64,000 bases of DNA from CAVZBW01 sp963773635 (GTDB lineage: Bacteria > Actinomycetota > Acidimicrobiia > Acidimicrobiales > RAAP-2). Shown here piece after piece: positions 43,546 to 51,777 of this stretch. The notes under the pieces were generated by a model. The model ran no database searches, was not told the DNA's origin, and saw nothing but the letters and a program-made list of their open reading frames with translations. Position 1 is the first letter of the stretch. Each line of letters starts with the position of its first letter. The stretch spans positions 1,178,001 through 1,242,000 of the forward strand of contig CAVZBW010000005.1 in the NCBI GenBank assembly GCA_963773635.1. The letters are read 5' to 3'. Made by a program: the position numbers and the translations under genes.

Positions 43546-44061
43546 GTGGGTAACGACGAGAAGGAATCGGCATCCCCGCGACCGCAGGAGCCGGTGCGGC
43601 TCGGTGCCGCATTGCGGAGCGCCTGGATTGGTTACCAGCGACTCCTCGAAGAGGAAATGGCCGCGGCAGGCTTCGGCGAGCGCCGCTTCCCCGACGGTCG
43701 GGTCCTTCGCATGTGCGCGAACTCGTCAGAGGTGACGATCTCCGATATCGGTCGGGAGCTGGACATCACGCGGCAGGGAGCCAGCAAGATCGTCGGTGCG
43801 CTGAAGCAGCGCCGATTGGTCACCCTTCGCACGTCGCCTGTCGATGGCCGAGAGAAATTGGTGACCTTGACTCCTCACGGGAAGAGCTATCTCGAGGCCC
43901 AACGCAGGTGCGCCCGATCGATCGAGCGTCGTTTGACCACGGCCGTTGGGAAAGAGGCATTCGACACCCTGTACGCCCTGCTCGAAAGCCCTGGGTGGCG
44001 AGGATCAGCCCGGCTGCGGGATTTCCTTCGCACCAAGGCCACAGGGCCCCACCTGGAGTAA
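43546..44061 (+). CDS. MarR family transcriptional regulator
   Basis: A 171-residue protein from GTG at 43546, with GGGAG upstream. The winged-helix domain has ITRQGASKIVGALKQRRLVTL and SPVDGREKLVTLTPHGKSYL, followed by a C-terminal dimer helix. An upstream ATG at 43486 would put the promoter and palindrome inside the coding region and is rejected. Divergent to the secreted phosphoesterase operon and likely its regulator. Confidence 0.85.
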   Translation: MGNDEKESASPRPQEPVRLGAALRSAWIGYQRLLEEEMAAAGFGERRFPDGRVLRMCANSSEVTISDIGRELDITRQGASKIVGALKQRRLVTLRTSPVDGREKLVTLTPHGKSYLEAQRRCARSIERRLTTAVGKEAFDTLYALLESPGWRGSARLRDFLRTKATGPHLE

Positions 44062-44113
44062 CCAGGACGGGACACCTCAGTGCACAAGAGGCACCGGACC
44101 TTGGCTCTCTCGT

Positions 44114-44563
44114 TCATCCGGGACCGTTGGGTCCGAGCAGCTCCAAGAGTGTCTCGCGCAGGATCGACAACCGCTCTGCGCCGATCTGCCTCCGCCACTC
44201 GTCCTCGAGGGACTGGTTGCTCGTCCGCATCAAGCGCAGCGCCGCGCGGCTCTTGGCCGTCAGGCACACGAGTTTCGCCCGGCTGTCCCCCGGATCCGCG
44301 ATCCGCTCGAGGTAACCATCGCGCTCCAGCTTGGCGACCACCTGGGCAACCGCCTGTCGGCTGACCCCTGCCGTGGTCGCGAGGTCGGATGCCCGTCTTG
44401 CTCCGCCGAGCAGCTGTGCCAACAGTGGCGCATGCACCGGGCGCACTCCCGGCATGTCGTGTTCGACCAGATCGTGGCGAAGACGAGCCGATGCACTATG
44501 GGCAAGAGCCTGGACAAGTCCTGGTACAGGACGGTTCGCTTGAATCTCTGCTAACCCGACCAA
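44114..44563 (-). CDS. MarR family transcriptional regulator
   Basis: A 149-residue protein starting at TTG 44563. The domain has LLGGARRASDLATTAGVSRQ, AVAQVVAKLERDGYLERIAD and DSRAKLVCLTAKSRAALRL, all normal for MarR. It is convergent with the other marR gene (52 bases between) and divergent from the esterase at 44631, whose promoter holds an inverted repeat. It is the likely repressor of that esterase. Confidence 0.85.
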   Translation of the reverse strand: MVGLAEIQANRPVPGLVQALAHSASARLRHDLVEHDMPGVRPVHAPLLAQLLGGARRASDLATTAGVSRQAVAQVVAKLERDGYLERIADPGDSRAKLVCLTAKSRAALRLMRTSNQSLEDEWRRQIGAERLSILRETLLELLGPNGPG

Positions 44564-44596
44564 CGAGGTCCTCCATCTTCCGATCCCTCGGTGCTA

Positions 44597-44624
44597 TTGA
44601 CAAGCTCCTTGTCTTCCGTAGCAT
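44597..44624 (+). promoter_or_regulatory. Esterase promoter with MarR-like inverted repeat, leaderless
   Basis: TTGACA (44597-44602) and TAGCAT (44619-44624) are 16 bases apart. GACAAG and CTTGTC (44599-44604 and 44608-44613) form an inverted repeat between the two boxes. The ATG at 44631 follows the -10 box after six bases, implying leaderless mRNA. Confidence 0.65.
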
Positions 44625-44630
44625 AGTGGG

Positions 44631-45752
44631 ATGTGCATACGTCGCGCCGAGGTTCCCGACCATCCGGCGCAACAGCGTGTCCTGCGCCGAGCGTCCGCCG
44701 GGCGGACTGCTCTCCGGGTCATCGCTCTGAGCATCCTCGCCGCGAGCGGATTTGAGCTCGCCGCGTGTGGTGCGATCGGTGCGAACGCGGCCACGACCCC
44801 CTCCACCAGTGCATCGGTGGCGACGGCGATCCGGCAATCCATCGTCCCCGACGGCGCGCCGATCAAGGGGGCGGTCACACCGATCGGTCGGGCCACGGAC
44901 GGGACCGTGACCGTTTCCGGTGCAATCCGGACCTACCGGATCTACCTGCCCGCCTCCCTACCCCACCACAAGCCGGTCCCCCTCCTGGTTGCCCTGCACG
45001 GAGGCCTCGGCTCGGGCCCCCAGTTCGAGCAGCAGACCGGCTTCGACGGGCTGGCTGAGGCAAACCGGTTCATCGTGGTCTACCCCAACGGGACCCCGAT
45101 CCGCCCGGGGTCCAACGAGGACGTGTGGAACGCCGGCGCGTGCTGCTCGGTTGCTGCGCAGAGCCAGGAGAACGTCAACGACGTCGGGTTCATCTCCGCC
45201 CTGATCACGAAGTTCGAGACCCGCTACGACATCGATCCGAACCGGGTCTTCGTGACCGGCCACTCGAACGGCGCCATGCTCGGTGAGCGGTTGGCCTGCC
45301 AGCTCTCCGACAAGGTGGCGGCGATCGCCGTGCAATCGGGCACCCTGGTAGTCGACCAGTGCAACCCGCCCGATCCGGTGGCCGTCCTGGAGATCCACGG
45401 CACGGCCGACCAGAACGTCCCGGTCAACGGCGGAGTGGGGTCGAAGGGACTCGACAAGGAGAACTACCCACCACCGGTGGACGCTCTGACCACGCTCGCC
45501 GCGCGAGACGGATGCCCAACGACCCCGGCAACCCGGAGCGACCCATCGAACGCTGCCGTCAACCTCGAGTTCTGGCAGCCCTGCCGGGCGGGCACCGTCG
45601 TGGAATGGGCCAAGGTGACCGGCGCCAACCACGCTTGGATGGGACACCCCACTTCGCCTGCCGCTGAGCTCCTCGAGGGGGGCACGCCGTACATGGGATT
45701 CGACTCGTCGGCCGCCGTGTGGTCCTTCCTTGCGGCGCATGCCCGCCCCTGA
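44631..45752 (+). CDS. Lipoprotein esterase of the PHB depolymerase/feruloyl esterase (LpqC-like) family
   Basis: A 373-residue lipoprotein. The signal ends in a lipobox (FELAACGAI). The alpha/beta hydrolase core has LLVALHGGLGSGPQFEQQTG (oxyanion region), the nucleophile elbow GHSNGA near residue 210, the acid motif EIHGTADQNVPVNGG and catalytic His in TGANHAWMG. The PHB-depolymerase-like insertion is short. It would act at the cell surface on polyesters or aromatic esters. Its promoter and the divergent marR gene suggest inducible expression. Confidence 0.88.
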   Translation: MCIRRAEVPDHPAQQRVLRRASAGRTALRVIALSILAASGFELAACGAIGANAATTPSTSASVATAIRQSIVPDGAPIKGAVTPIGRATDGTVTVSGAIRTYRIYLPASLPHHKPVPLLVALHGGLGSGPQFEQQTGFDGLAEANRFIVVYPNGTPIRPGSNEDVWNAGACCSVAAQSQENVNDVGFISALITKFETRYDIDPNRVFVTGHSNGAMLGERLACQLSDKVAAIAVQSGTLVVDQCNPPDPVAVLEIHGTADQNVPVNGGVGSKGLDKENYPPPVDALTTLAARDGCPTTPATRSDPSNAAVNLEFWQPCRAGTVVEWAKVTGANHAWMGHPTSPAAELLEGGTPYMGFDSSAAVWSFLAAHARP

Positions 45753-45836
45753 GCGCCTGGCGACCAAGGCACTGTTCCAGCTCGTCTGGTCTCCTTGTCT
45801 ACCGTGGTGCCTACCAGAGCGCTCCAAGGAGGGGAC

Positions 45837-46667
45837 ATGGGCGAGGCAAGGGTAGCGATGGTCACGGGGGCCACCCGCGGCATCGGACGGTGCGGAGCGT
45901 TGAGCCTGGCCACCCGAGGGTTCGACGTGGTGATCACGGGACGCACGCGGCACGAGGGCGAGGCCCGAGAGGGTGATGTCGTCATCCCGGGCAGCCTCGA
46001 CCGTACCTCGGAAGAAGTCCGGGCTCTCGGTCGGCGGTGCTTGCCGGTCCCGATGGACATCATGGACCGAACCTCGATCAAGGCCGGGTTTGACGCCGTG
46101 ATGGACGAATGGGGGCGGGTGGACGTTCTCGTCAACAACGCCCCCTACTCCGGCCCCGGGACCGATGCCAAGTTCATGGACATCGACTGCGAGACTGCGC
46201 TCAAGGTGATCGAAGCCGACTACGTCAACCAGATCCACTTGACCCAGCTCGTGCTCCCCCGGATGCTGGCACGCGGAGCGGGCACGATCGTCAACCTCGG
46301 ATCTGGTTCTGCACTCGTGGCTCCGCCAGGCCCGGCCGGCGAAGGTGGCTGGAGCCTCGTCCACTGCGCCGCCAAGGCGGCACTGCACCAGCTGGCGGTC
46401 ATCTTGAACGTCGAGTTCGCCGCAAGCGGGATTCGCGCCTTCACAATGGAGCCCGGTTACACGGTCACCGAAAGGCGCCAGGCCCTCAAACGCGACGACG
46501 AGTTCCTCGAGCACTTCCGTGGGGACCCGCCGGAGGTCGCTGGCGCCGTCATCGGATGGCTTGCCGACGATCCCGACGCCGACGCACTGCTGGGCAAGAT
46601 GGTCCATGCGCAAGCCGTCTGCAAACGCCACCACCTCCTATCCGGCTGGCCGCCGGTGGCCGGCTGA
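45837..46667 (+). CDS. Short-chain dehydrogenase with His in place of catalytic Tyr
   Basis: The product has 276 residues from the ATG at 45837 (AAGGAGGGG upstream). The cofactor motif TGATRGIGRCG (10-20), VDVLVNNAPYSG (95-106) and the Ser-containing IVNLGSGSAL are normal. At the YxxxK site the sequence is HCAAK, so His176 replaces Tyr with Lys180 kept. The substrate-binding C-terminal part is intact. If the change is real the enzyme has altered chemistry or acts as a non-catalytic binder. It stands alone downstream of the esterase. Confidence 0.8.
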   Translation: MGEARVAMVTGATRGIGRCGALSLATRGFDVVITGRTRHEGEAREGDVVIPGSLDRTSEEVRALGRRCLPVPMDIMDRTSIKAGFDAVMDEWGRVDVLVNNAPYSGPGTDAKFMDIDCETALKVIEADYVNQIHLTQLVLPRMLARGAGTIVNLGSGSALVAPPGPAGEGGWSLVHCAAKAALHQLAVILNVEFAASGIRAFTMEPGYTVTERRQALKRDDEFLEHFRGDPPEVAGAVIGWLADDPDADALLGKMVHAQAVCKRHHLLSGWPPVAG

Positions 46668-46724
46668 CGCCTCCCTGATCTGACACCGGAGCACCGCTAC
46701 CGGTCACACCGGATCATCTCGTCC

Positions 46725-47414
46725 TCAGGATGGTGAGGCGGCGCCCACGACCAGTGGCCGGACGACCGGGCTGATCCAGCGGAGGCGGCTGTGCATGACC
46801 TCGCCGACTTCGAACGACGCACCACGAATTGCGGACACGGTGTCACGGTTGCACTGGCAGCCACATGCATACCAACTCCAGGGCGTGTTGAGCCTGTCCT
46901 GCCATCGTGCGGCCCGAGGCGACCCGGATCGGACGTGCTCGGCGAAGAGAAAGATGCCACCAGGACGCAGGACTCTCGCGACCTCGGCGAGGGCCCGGTC
47001 CGGGTGCTGGACCGTGCAGAGCACCAGCGTCGCTACGACGGTGTCGACGCTACCGCTGTCGAACGGGAGGCTTTCGGCGGGCGCTTCCACGACCGACGCA
47101 TCGAGCGACAGGGTGGTCGTTCGCTTCCGGAGCCTCGCCGCCATGTGGGGATCGGGCTCGGTCAGGAGGAGGTCCGAGACCGTCTCCGGGTAGTGACGCA
47201 AGTTGAGTCCTGTACCGGCACCCAGCTCGACCACACGCCCAGTCGACTGGCCCAGGAGGTCCTTGCGGAGGTCTCGGAAACCACGCCGTTCCGCGAGGAC
47301 GAAGGCCGTGTCGTACACGTGAGCAAAGACGCGGCCCCAGGTGGCCTCATAGACAGGTCTGCTGGTCCTCGTTCTCTGCGTGCGCAGTCCAGTGGATTGG
47401 TCTTCGCTGGTCAT
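46725..47414 (-). CDS. SAM-dependent methyltransferase
   Basis: A 229-residue class I methyltransferase. Motif I is VVELGAGTGLNLRHYP, followed by LLTEPDPHMAARLRKR, SVDTVVATLVLCTVQHPDRA and RVLRPGGIFLFAEH. The fold lacks any membrane or cyclopropane-synthase domain. The ATG at 47414 sits inside an inverted repeat spanning the ribosome site. It is downstream of the hydrolase-LuxR gene (44 bases apart) and probably shares its transcript. Substrate unknown. Confidence 0.85.
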   Translation of the reverse strand: MTSEDQSTGLRTQRTRTSRPVYEATWGRVFAHVYDTAFVLAERRGFRDLRKDLLGQSTGRVVELGAGTGLNLRHYPETVSDLLLTEPDPHMAARLRKRTTTLSLDASVVEAPAESLPFDSGSVDTVVATLVLCTVQHPDRALAEVARVLRPGGIFLFAEHVRSGSPRAARWQDRLNTPWSWYACGCQCNRDTVSAIRGASFEVGEVMHSRLRWISPVVRPLVVGAASPS

Positions 47415-47436
47415 GCCCCTCATTGTCGAGGGGCAT
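47413..47436 (-). promoter_or_regulatory. Hairpin covering the ribosome site and start of the methyltransferase
   Basis: ATGCCCCTC (47413-47421) and GAGGGGCAT (47428-47436) are perfect inverse complements around six bases. In the minus-strand mRNA the second arm contains GAGGGG, the best Shine-Dalgarno candidate, and abuts the ATG at 47414. Folding would hide the ribosome site, so it may act as a translational control element or a partial intergenic attenuator. Confidence 0.55.
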
Positions 47437-47458
47437 CGGGCCGATGTCAGGCGTAGAA

Positions 47459-48490
47459 CTACCCCAGTTGCGACGTCTTCGAGGCCACCCACCATGCGGC
47501 GATCTGTGCCCGGGAACGAACTCCGAGCCTGTCGCGGATTCGCTCGACGTGACCCTCGGCGGAGCGCTCGTCGATCCCCAATCGTTGAGCGATGTCTCGA
47601 TTTGTCAGGCCCTGGCTGACGAGGTCCGCCACCTCCTTCTGTCTCCTGGTCAGGGTTGGAACTGCGGTCTTGCGCAGCGATGAAAGGCCAAGGAAACGGC
47701 GGATCTCGCTGACCAGGGCATCGACGTCACCGATATAGGGGAGATGCGATCGTCCCGGAACCTCGACGAGATATGCACCTTTCACGCGCGACGCAATGAG
47801 CTGGCTCTGGGCCAGAGGGGCGGCACGGTCCTGCTCCCGATGGAGCACAAGCGTTGGAGCCGTGATCTCCCCGAGACGAGCGATCACATCTACCTCGTAG
47901 CAGGCGTCGAGAAGCTCTGCTGCCATCTCCGCTGACGACGCCCGGCGTTGATAGCTGGCAAGTGAGGCGCGCGTTGCCGCCGACGCCTCCGGAGCGAATA
48001 TCTCGGTCAAGACATCCGATCCCAAGCCCCAGTGGCTGCGGACAAGCCCTACGACGTGCTCACGCACTTGTGGGGTCGCGACATCCGCGCCCCGTGCCCA
48101 GCCCCCATAGAGAATCAGCCGATCGACCGTCTCAGGATGTCTTGCGGCCCAGTCGATGGCTATGGGCACACCAAGTGAGCTGCCCATGAGGTCGAATTCC
48201 GTTGCACCGACTGCGGACATGACGCTATGGAGCGTCTCCCGTTCGAGATCCAGCGACCACTCAACCTCTCCAGGGCGATCGGACAACCCGCAGCCGGATC
48301 GGTCATAGCGCACCAGGGTCCTGCCGTGGGCAAGCGCCTCGAGAAACGAGCGTTCCGCAACAAGGGCCCAGCTCAGTTCGAGATGGCTCAGCCAGCCGCC
48401 GACAAAGAGGAGGGGCGGCCCAGCGCCGACCGTTGCGTATGCCACCGATGACCCGTCCGGCAAGTCGGTCGAGGCAACAGACTGCTCCAC
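47459..48490 (-). CDS. Alpha/beta hydrolase with C-terminal LuxR HTH domain
   Basis: A 343-residue two-domain protein. Residues 1-265 are an alpha/beta hydrolase (SSVAYATVGAGPPLLFVGG; nucleophile elbow MGSSLGVP; acid loop VLHREQDRAAPL; His in GRSHLPYI). Residues ~275-343 are a LuxR-type HTH (TLTRRQKEVADLVSQGLTNR then DIAQRLGIDERS). The hydrolase part probably senses or modifies a small acyl or lactone ligand that switches the DNA-binding part. Such fusions occur in actinobacteria. The downstream methyltransferase is a likely target or partner. Confidence 0.88.
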   Translation of the reverse strand: MEQSVASTDLPDGSSVAYATVGAGPPLLFVGGWLSHLELSWALVAERSFLEALAHGRTLVRYDRSGCGLSDRPGEVEWSLDLERETLHSVMSAVGATEFDLMGSSLGVPIAIDWAARHPETVDRLILYGGWARGADVATPQVREHVVGLVRSHWGLGSDVLTEIFAPEASAATRASLASYQRRASSAEMAAELLDACYEVDVIARLGEITAPTLVLHREQDRAAPLAQSQLIASRVKGAYLVEVPGRSHLPYIGDVDALVSEIRRFLGLSSLRKTAVPTLTRRQKEVADLVSQGLTNRDIAQRLGIDERSAEGHVERIRDRLGVRSRAQIAAWWVASKTSQLG

Positions 48491-48621
48491 CTACCAGTCC
48501 CCCTGTCCAAGCGACCCTTCTGGCGACATGCCGGATAAGGCCCCTGCTGTCGTAGCGGTGGTGGACGCCGTGACCCCGTTTCTCCCGACGTCGGGGCGAG
48601 CTTCGTTGTGCCGAAAGGGTA

Positions 48622-49299
48622 TCAAGGGTGCTGGTGTCGGAGAAGGGAGCGGTGCTCTTCAGCTTCGAGGATGCGCTCGACCGCTCCGGGCACGTTTTCC
48701 ACCACGTGGTCGGGACGGGCAGTGCCCGCGGTCCAACTCCGTCCGCGAGCAATCCAGATCGTGCGTAGCCCGACCCGGTGACCGCCTTGGATATCGGCAA
48801 TCGGATCGTCACCGACCATCCAGCCCGACATCGGCGCTTCGCAGCGTCGTGCGACCTCCTGGAAGATCGATGGGGAGGGCTTTGATGCGCCCAACTCCTG
48901 CGACACGCAACAACCGTCAATGGCGGCGGATAGTCCCGCCCGATCGATCTTGTCTCGCTGACTCCAGTCCCCGTTCGTGACCACCCCGATCCGGCAACCA
49001 GCACGTCGCAGAGATTCGAGCGCTGCGAGCACGCCGAGATCCGGTCGAATCCGCCTGACGAGGTCTGCCCGGTAGGCACCCACCAATTCGGCAACGGACG
49101 CGCTGATCCCAAAGCGAGCTCTCACCTCGGCAAACAGCTCTTGGCGAGCGACCCTGCCGTCCCCATCCTGCTCGATGATCCACTCCACCGCGTCGCCGTC
49201 GAGTGTGAGTCTTGCCGCGAACGATGCGGCCCACTCGCGGAAGACGTGCGCGCGGTCGACCAAGGTGTTGTCGAGATCGAAGAGGACGAGCGAACTCAT
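48622..49299 (-). CDS. HAD-superfamily hydrolase
   Basis: A 225-residue HAD enzyme from the ATG at 49299. Motif I is LFDLDNTLVDR (residues 6-16, nucleophile and general-acid Asp pair), motif II is VVTNGD, motif III has the Lys in ASKPSPS and motif IV is MVGDDPIADI. A helical cap lies between I and II. It probably dephosphorylates a small metabolite. It is divergent from the P450 gene across a region with two inverted repeats. Confidence 0.88.
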   Translation of the reverse strand: MSSLVLFDLDNTLVDRAHVFREWAASFAARLTLDGDAVEWIIEQDGDGRVARQELFAEVRARFGISASVAELVGAYRADLVRRIRPDLGVLAALESLRRAGCRIGVVTNGDWSQRDKIDRAGLSAAIDGCCVSQELGASKPSPSIFQEVARRCEAPMSGWMVGDDPIADIQGGHRVGLRTIWIARGRSWTAGTARPDHVVENVPGAVERILEAEEHRSLLRHQHP

Positions 49300-49319
49300 A
49301 TGCCGGAGAGAACATACGG

Positions 49320-49352
49320 CCAATTCGTAGGAATTGGCTTGCCGCCGGCAAG
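49320..49352. promoter_or_regulatory. Two adjacent inverted repeats between the HAD and P450 genes
   Basis: CCAATTC-GTAG-GAATTGG (49320-49337) is a perfect 7-4-7 inverted repeat. It is followed at once by CTTGCCG-C-CGGCAAG (49338-49352), a perfect 7-1-7 repeat. They lie in the 231-base divergent region and look like regulator-binding or attenuation sites. No regulator gene is adjacent. Confidence 0.55.
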
Positions 49353-49530
49353 ACCAGCCGCTTCGTGGAAGGCGGTGGGGGGACCGGGACCGATCCATCC
49401 CGTCAGCCTCGGTCCGGCACTTGCGGGAGGGCACGCCCCCGCTACGATCGTTCGAGGGCCAGTGCCTGAAGGATTGCGTATCTGGGGACCGTTACCGGGC
49501 ACCCCCCCGGGGTGAGTAGCCCGCAAACCA

Positions 49531-50796
49531 GTGGGAGGCGTGGTGCAGCTGTCGGACATCGACCTTTTGGACCGGGACCAATTCGCCAAGGGAGTGCCGC
49601 ATGAGTGGTTCACCCTTCTGCGACGGGAAGCACCCATCTATCACCATCCCGAACCCGATGGTCCGGGCTTTTGGGTGTTCACGAAGCATGCCGATGTGTG
49701 CGCTATCGGGCGTGACGCCCATCGCTTCTCTTCCGATCAGGCCAGGGGAGGCGTCGTGGGGCTCGAGGAGGTGACCGAGGACCAGCAGGCAGCCAACGAC
49801 CTCCAAGAGGGCGGCAACCTCATGCTCACGATGGATCCCCCTCCGCACACCCGCTACCGACGACTGGTGAACCGGGCCTTCGCTCCCCGGATGCTGACGC
49901 AGATCGAGCCACACGTCCGTGAGGTGACCAAGCGGGTCGTGGAGGACGGCGTCGCGAAGGGCGAGGCGGACTTCGTGGTGGATCTGGCCGCGGAGCTTCC
50001 TCTCATCGTCATCGCAGAGTTCATCGGGGTACCGCACGAAGACCGCCACAAGATCTTCTCGTGGTCGAACAAGATGATCGGCTCGGAGGATCCCGAGTAC
50101 GCGGTCGAACCAGCGGAGGTCCGCCAGGCCTTCATCGATATGTTCCTCTACGCCCAGCAGCTGGCGGAGGAGCGCCGGGCGAATCCCCGTGACGACATCG
50201 CCAGCACGCTCCTGTCGGCCGACGTCGACGGCGATGAGCTCTCGGCGATGGACTTCAACCTCTTTTTCCTCCTGCTGGCCGTGGCGGGGAACGAAACCAC
50301 CCGTAACGCCATCTCGCACGGCATGAACGCCTTCCTCGAGCATCCCGACCAATACCAGATGTTGCGCGAGCATCCCGAGCTCCTGCCGAGCGCCGTCGAG
50401 GAGATCCTTCGATGGGCGTCCCCCGTCCTCTACTTCCGGCGCAACGTCACCGAGGACGTGGACTACAAGGGCCACCAGCTCCGCGCCGGCGACAAACTCA
50501 GCATCTGGTTCGTGTCGGCCAACCGTGACGAAGACGTGTTCGACGATCCTTTCCGCTTCGACATCACGCGCCAGCCCAACCAGCACGTGGCCTTTGGAGG
50601 TGGAGGTCCGCACAACTGCCTCGGGTTCAACCTGGCCCGGATGGAGATGCGACTCTTCTTCGACGCCCTCACCCGGCGCGTCGATCACGTGGAAAGCCTC
50701 GACTCACCAACCCCACTGCGCTCGAACTTCATCGGGGGCATCAAGCACCTACCGGTGCGTTTCCACACTGCATCCGACTTGTTGGTCGGTGCCTAG
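49531..50796 (+). CDS. Cytochrome P450
   Basis: A 421-residue soluble P450 starting at GTG (49531; a GTG at 49543 is also possible). I-helix motif AGNETT at 252-257, ExxR at 291-294 and the heme-binding FGGGGPHNCLG with axial Cys363 are all present. MDPPPHTRYRRLVNRAF near 101-117 is the C-helix heme-contact segment. The sequence style resembles CYP125/CYP142-type sterol or fatty-acid hydroxylases of actinobacteria. No ferredoxin or reductase gene is adjacent, so it needs partners from elsewhere. Confidence 0.92.
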   Translation: MGGVVQLSDIDLLDRDQFAKGVPHEWFTLLRREAPIYHHPEPDGPGFWVFTKHADVCAIGRDAHRFSSDQARGGVVGLEEVTEDQQAANDLQEGGNLMLTMDPPPHTRYRRLVNRAFAPRMLTQIEPHVREVTKRVVEDGVAKGEADFVVDLAAELPLIVIAEFIGVPHEDRHKIFSWSNKMIGSEDPEYAVEPAEVRQAFIDMFLYAQQLAEERRANPRDDIASTLLSADVDGDELSAMDFNLFFLLLAVAGNETTRNAISHGMNAFLEHPDQYQMLREHPELLPSAVEEILRWASPVLYFRRNVTEDVDYKGHQLRAGDKLSIWFVSANRDEDVFDDPFRFDITRQPNQHVAFGGGGPHNCLGFNLARMEMRLFFDALTRRVDHVESLDSPTPLRSNFIGGIKHLPVRFHTASDLLVGA

Positions 50797-50864
50797 CAAG
50801 CGCCGAGTGACCGACACGAAATAGCGCCTGACCAGGCTATTTCCGGTGGGACGAGGAGGCTGAG

Positions 50865-51623
50865 GTGGGGGAAGCCGGCGAAGGGTCCGCAGGACAGCGA
50901 GATCACCGGCGAGCTCGGCGGCTACCAACAGGAGCTCAAGCGGACGCTCGGCTCCTTTCAGGTGTTCGCCATTTCCTTTGCCTTCATCTCGGTGGCGGTC
51001 GGCATCTTCGGAACATACGACGCCGTGCTCCAGAAGGGCGGTCCGGTCGGAATCTGGCTTTGGGTGGTCGTCGCGAGCGGGTTCCTGCTGGTGGGCATCA
51101 CCGTCGCCTTCTTTGGCGCCGGGTTGGCGGTGATGACCGCTTGCTCCCGGATCGTCTTCGCGATGTCACGCGACTCGCGCTTCCCAGCTCATCGGCTGAT
51201 GCGACGGGTCGATCCGCGAACGCGAACCCCGATCCCGGCCACGCTCCTGACGCTCGTCGTGGGGATCGTCCTCATGGTGGCCCTGCCGGGCGCCGCCCTG
51301 CTCAAGCTGATTATTGCATCGACAATTCTGCCGGCGATCATCACGGCGCGACAATTGTGCTCTACCTGGTGGTGCGGAGACGATTCGGACACAGGGAGGG
51401 CGCGTTCAATCTTGGGCGCTTCGAGCTACCGGTCGCGATCGGGGCGCTGCTGTGGGTCACCGCTGCCCTCATCGTCCTCACGGTGCCCGCCGAAGCACTC
51501 GTCCCCGACCTGATCGTGCTTGGCTTGCTCCTCGCCGGCGGGCTCTTCTTCCTCGGCATGCTCATCTTCAGCCGCGAGTCGCTCGAGGCCGAGCCCGGAG
51601 ATGTGGGCGTTTTGGGGGATTGA
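50865..51623 (+). pseudogene. APC-type amino acid permease with internal deletion and frameshifts
   Basis: The N-terminus of a GABA/amino acid permease (GELGGYQQELKRTLGSFQVF and FAFISVAVGIFGTYDAV) is followed directly by the helix-8 to helix-10 part (AGLAVMTACSRIVFAMSRDS, then PIPATLLTLVVGIVL). About half of the usual ~500 residues, including helices 3-7, is missing. The frame is also broken twice, near 50895 and 51345, where the helix-11/12 end continues in another frame. It lies between the P450 and the catabolic operon and cannot transport. Confidence 0.75.
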
Positions 51624-51645
51624 GCCGGGAGCGCTCCGGCCCATC

Positions 51646-51673
51646 TTGACCATGATTTGGTCGTGATTACACT
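51646..51673 (+). promoter_or_regulatory. Promoter of the catabolic operon with an operator-like dyad
   Basis: TTGACC (51646-51651) and TACACT (51668-51673) are 16 bases apart. GACCA and TGGTC (51648-51652 and 51658-51662) form an inverted repeat over the -35 end and spacer. The operon ends with a TetR gene that may bind this site. About 100 bases separate it from the first large gene. Confidence 0.6.
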
Positions 51674-51741
51674 GTGATTGTGCCCCGGGAGCTGGCTCGT
51701 TGGGACGCGCTGTCACCCTTACCCCATCGAGGAGCTGCGCC

Positions 51742-51777
51742 ATGACGAGATCCACCGTCACCACCCGTAGGTCCTGA
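51742..51777 (+). CDS. Possible 11-residue leader peptide of the catabolic operon
   Basis: ATG at 51742 is preceded by GAGGAG and opens MTRSTVTTRRS; its TGA (51775-51777) overlaps the ATG of the next gene (TGATG). The strong RBS and overlap suggest it sets translation of the first enzyme by coupling. The peptide is Thr/Arg-rich, and no attenuator hairpin is obvious. Confidence 0.45.
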   Translation: MTRSTVTTRRS

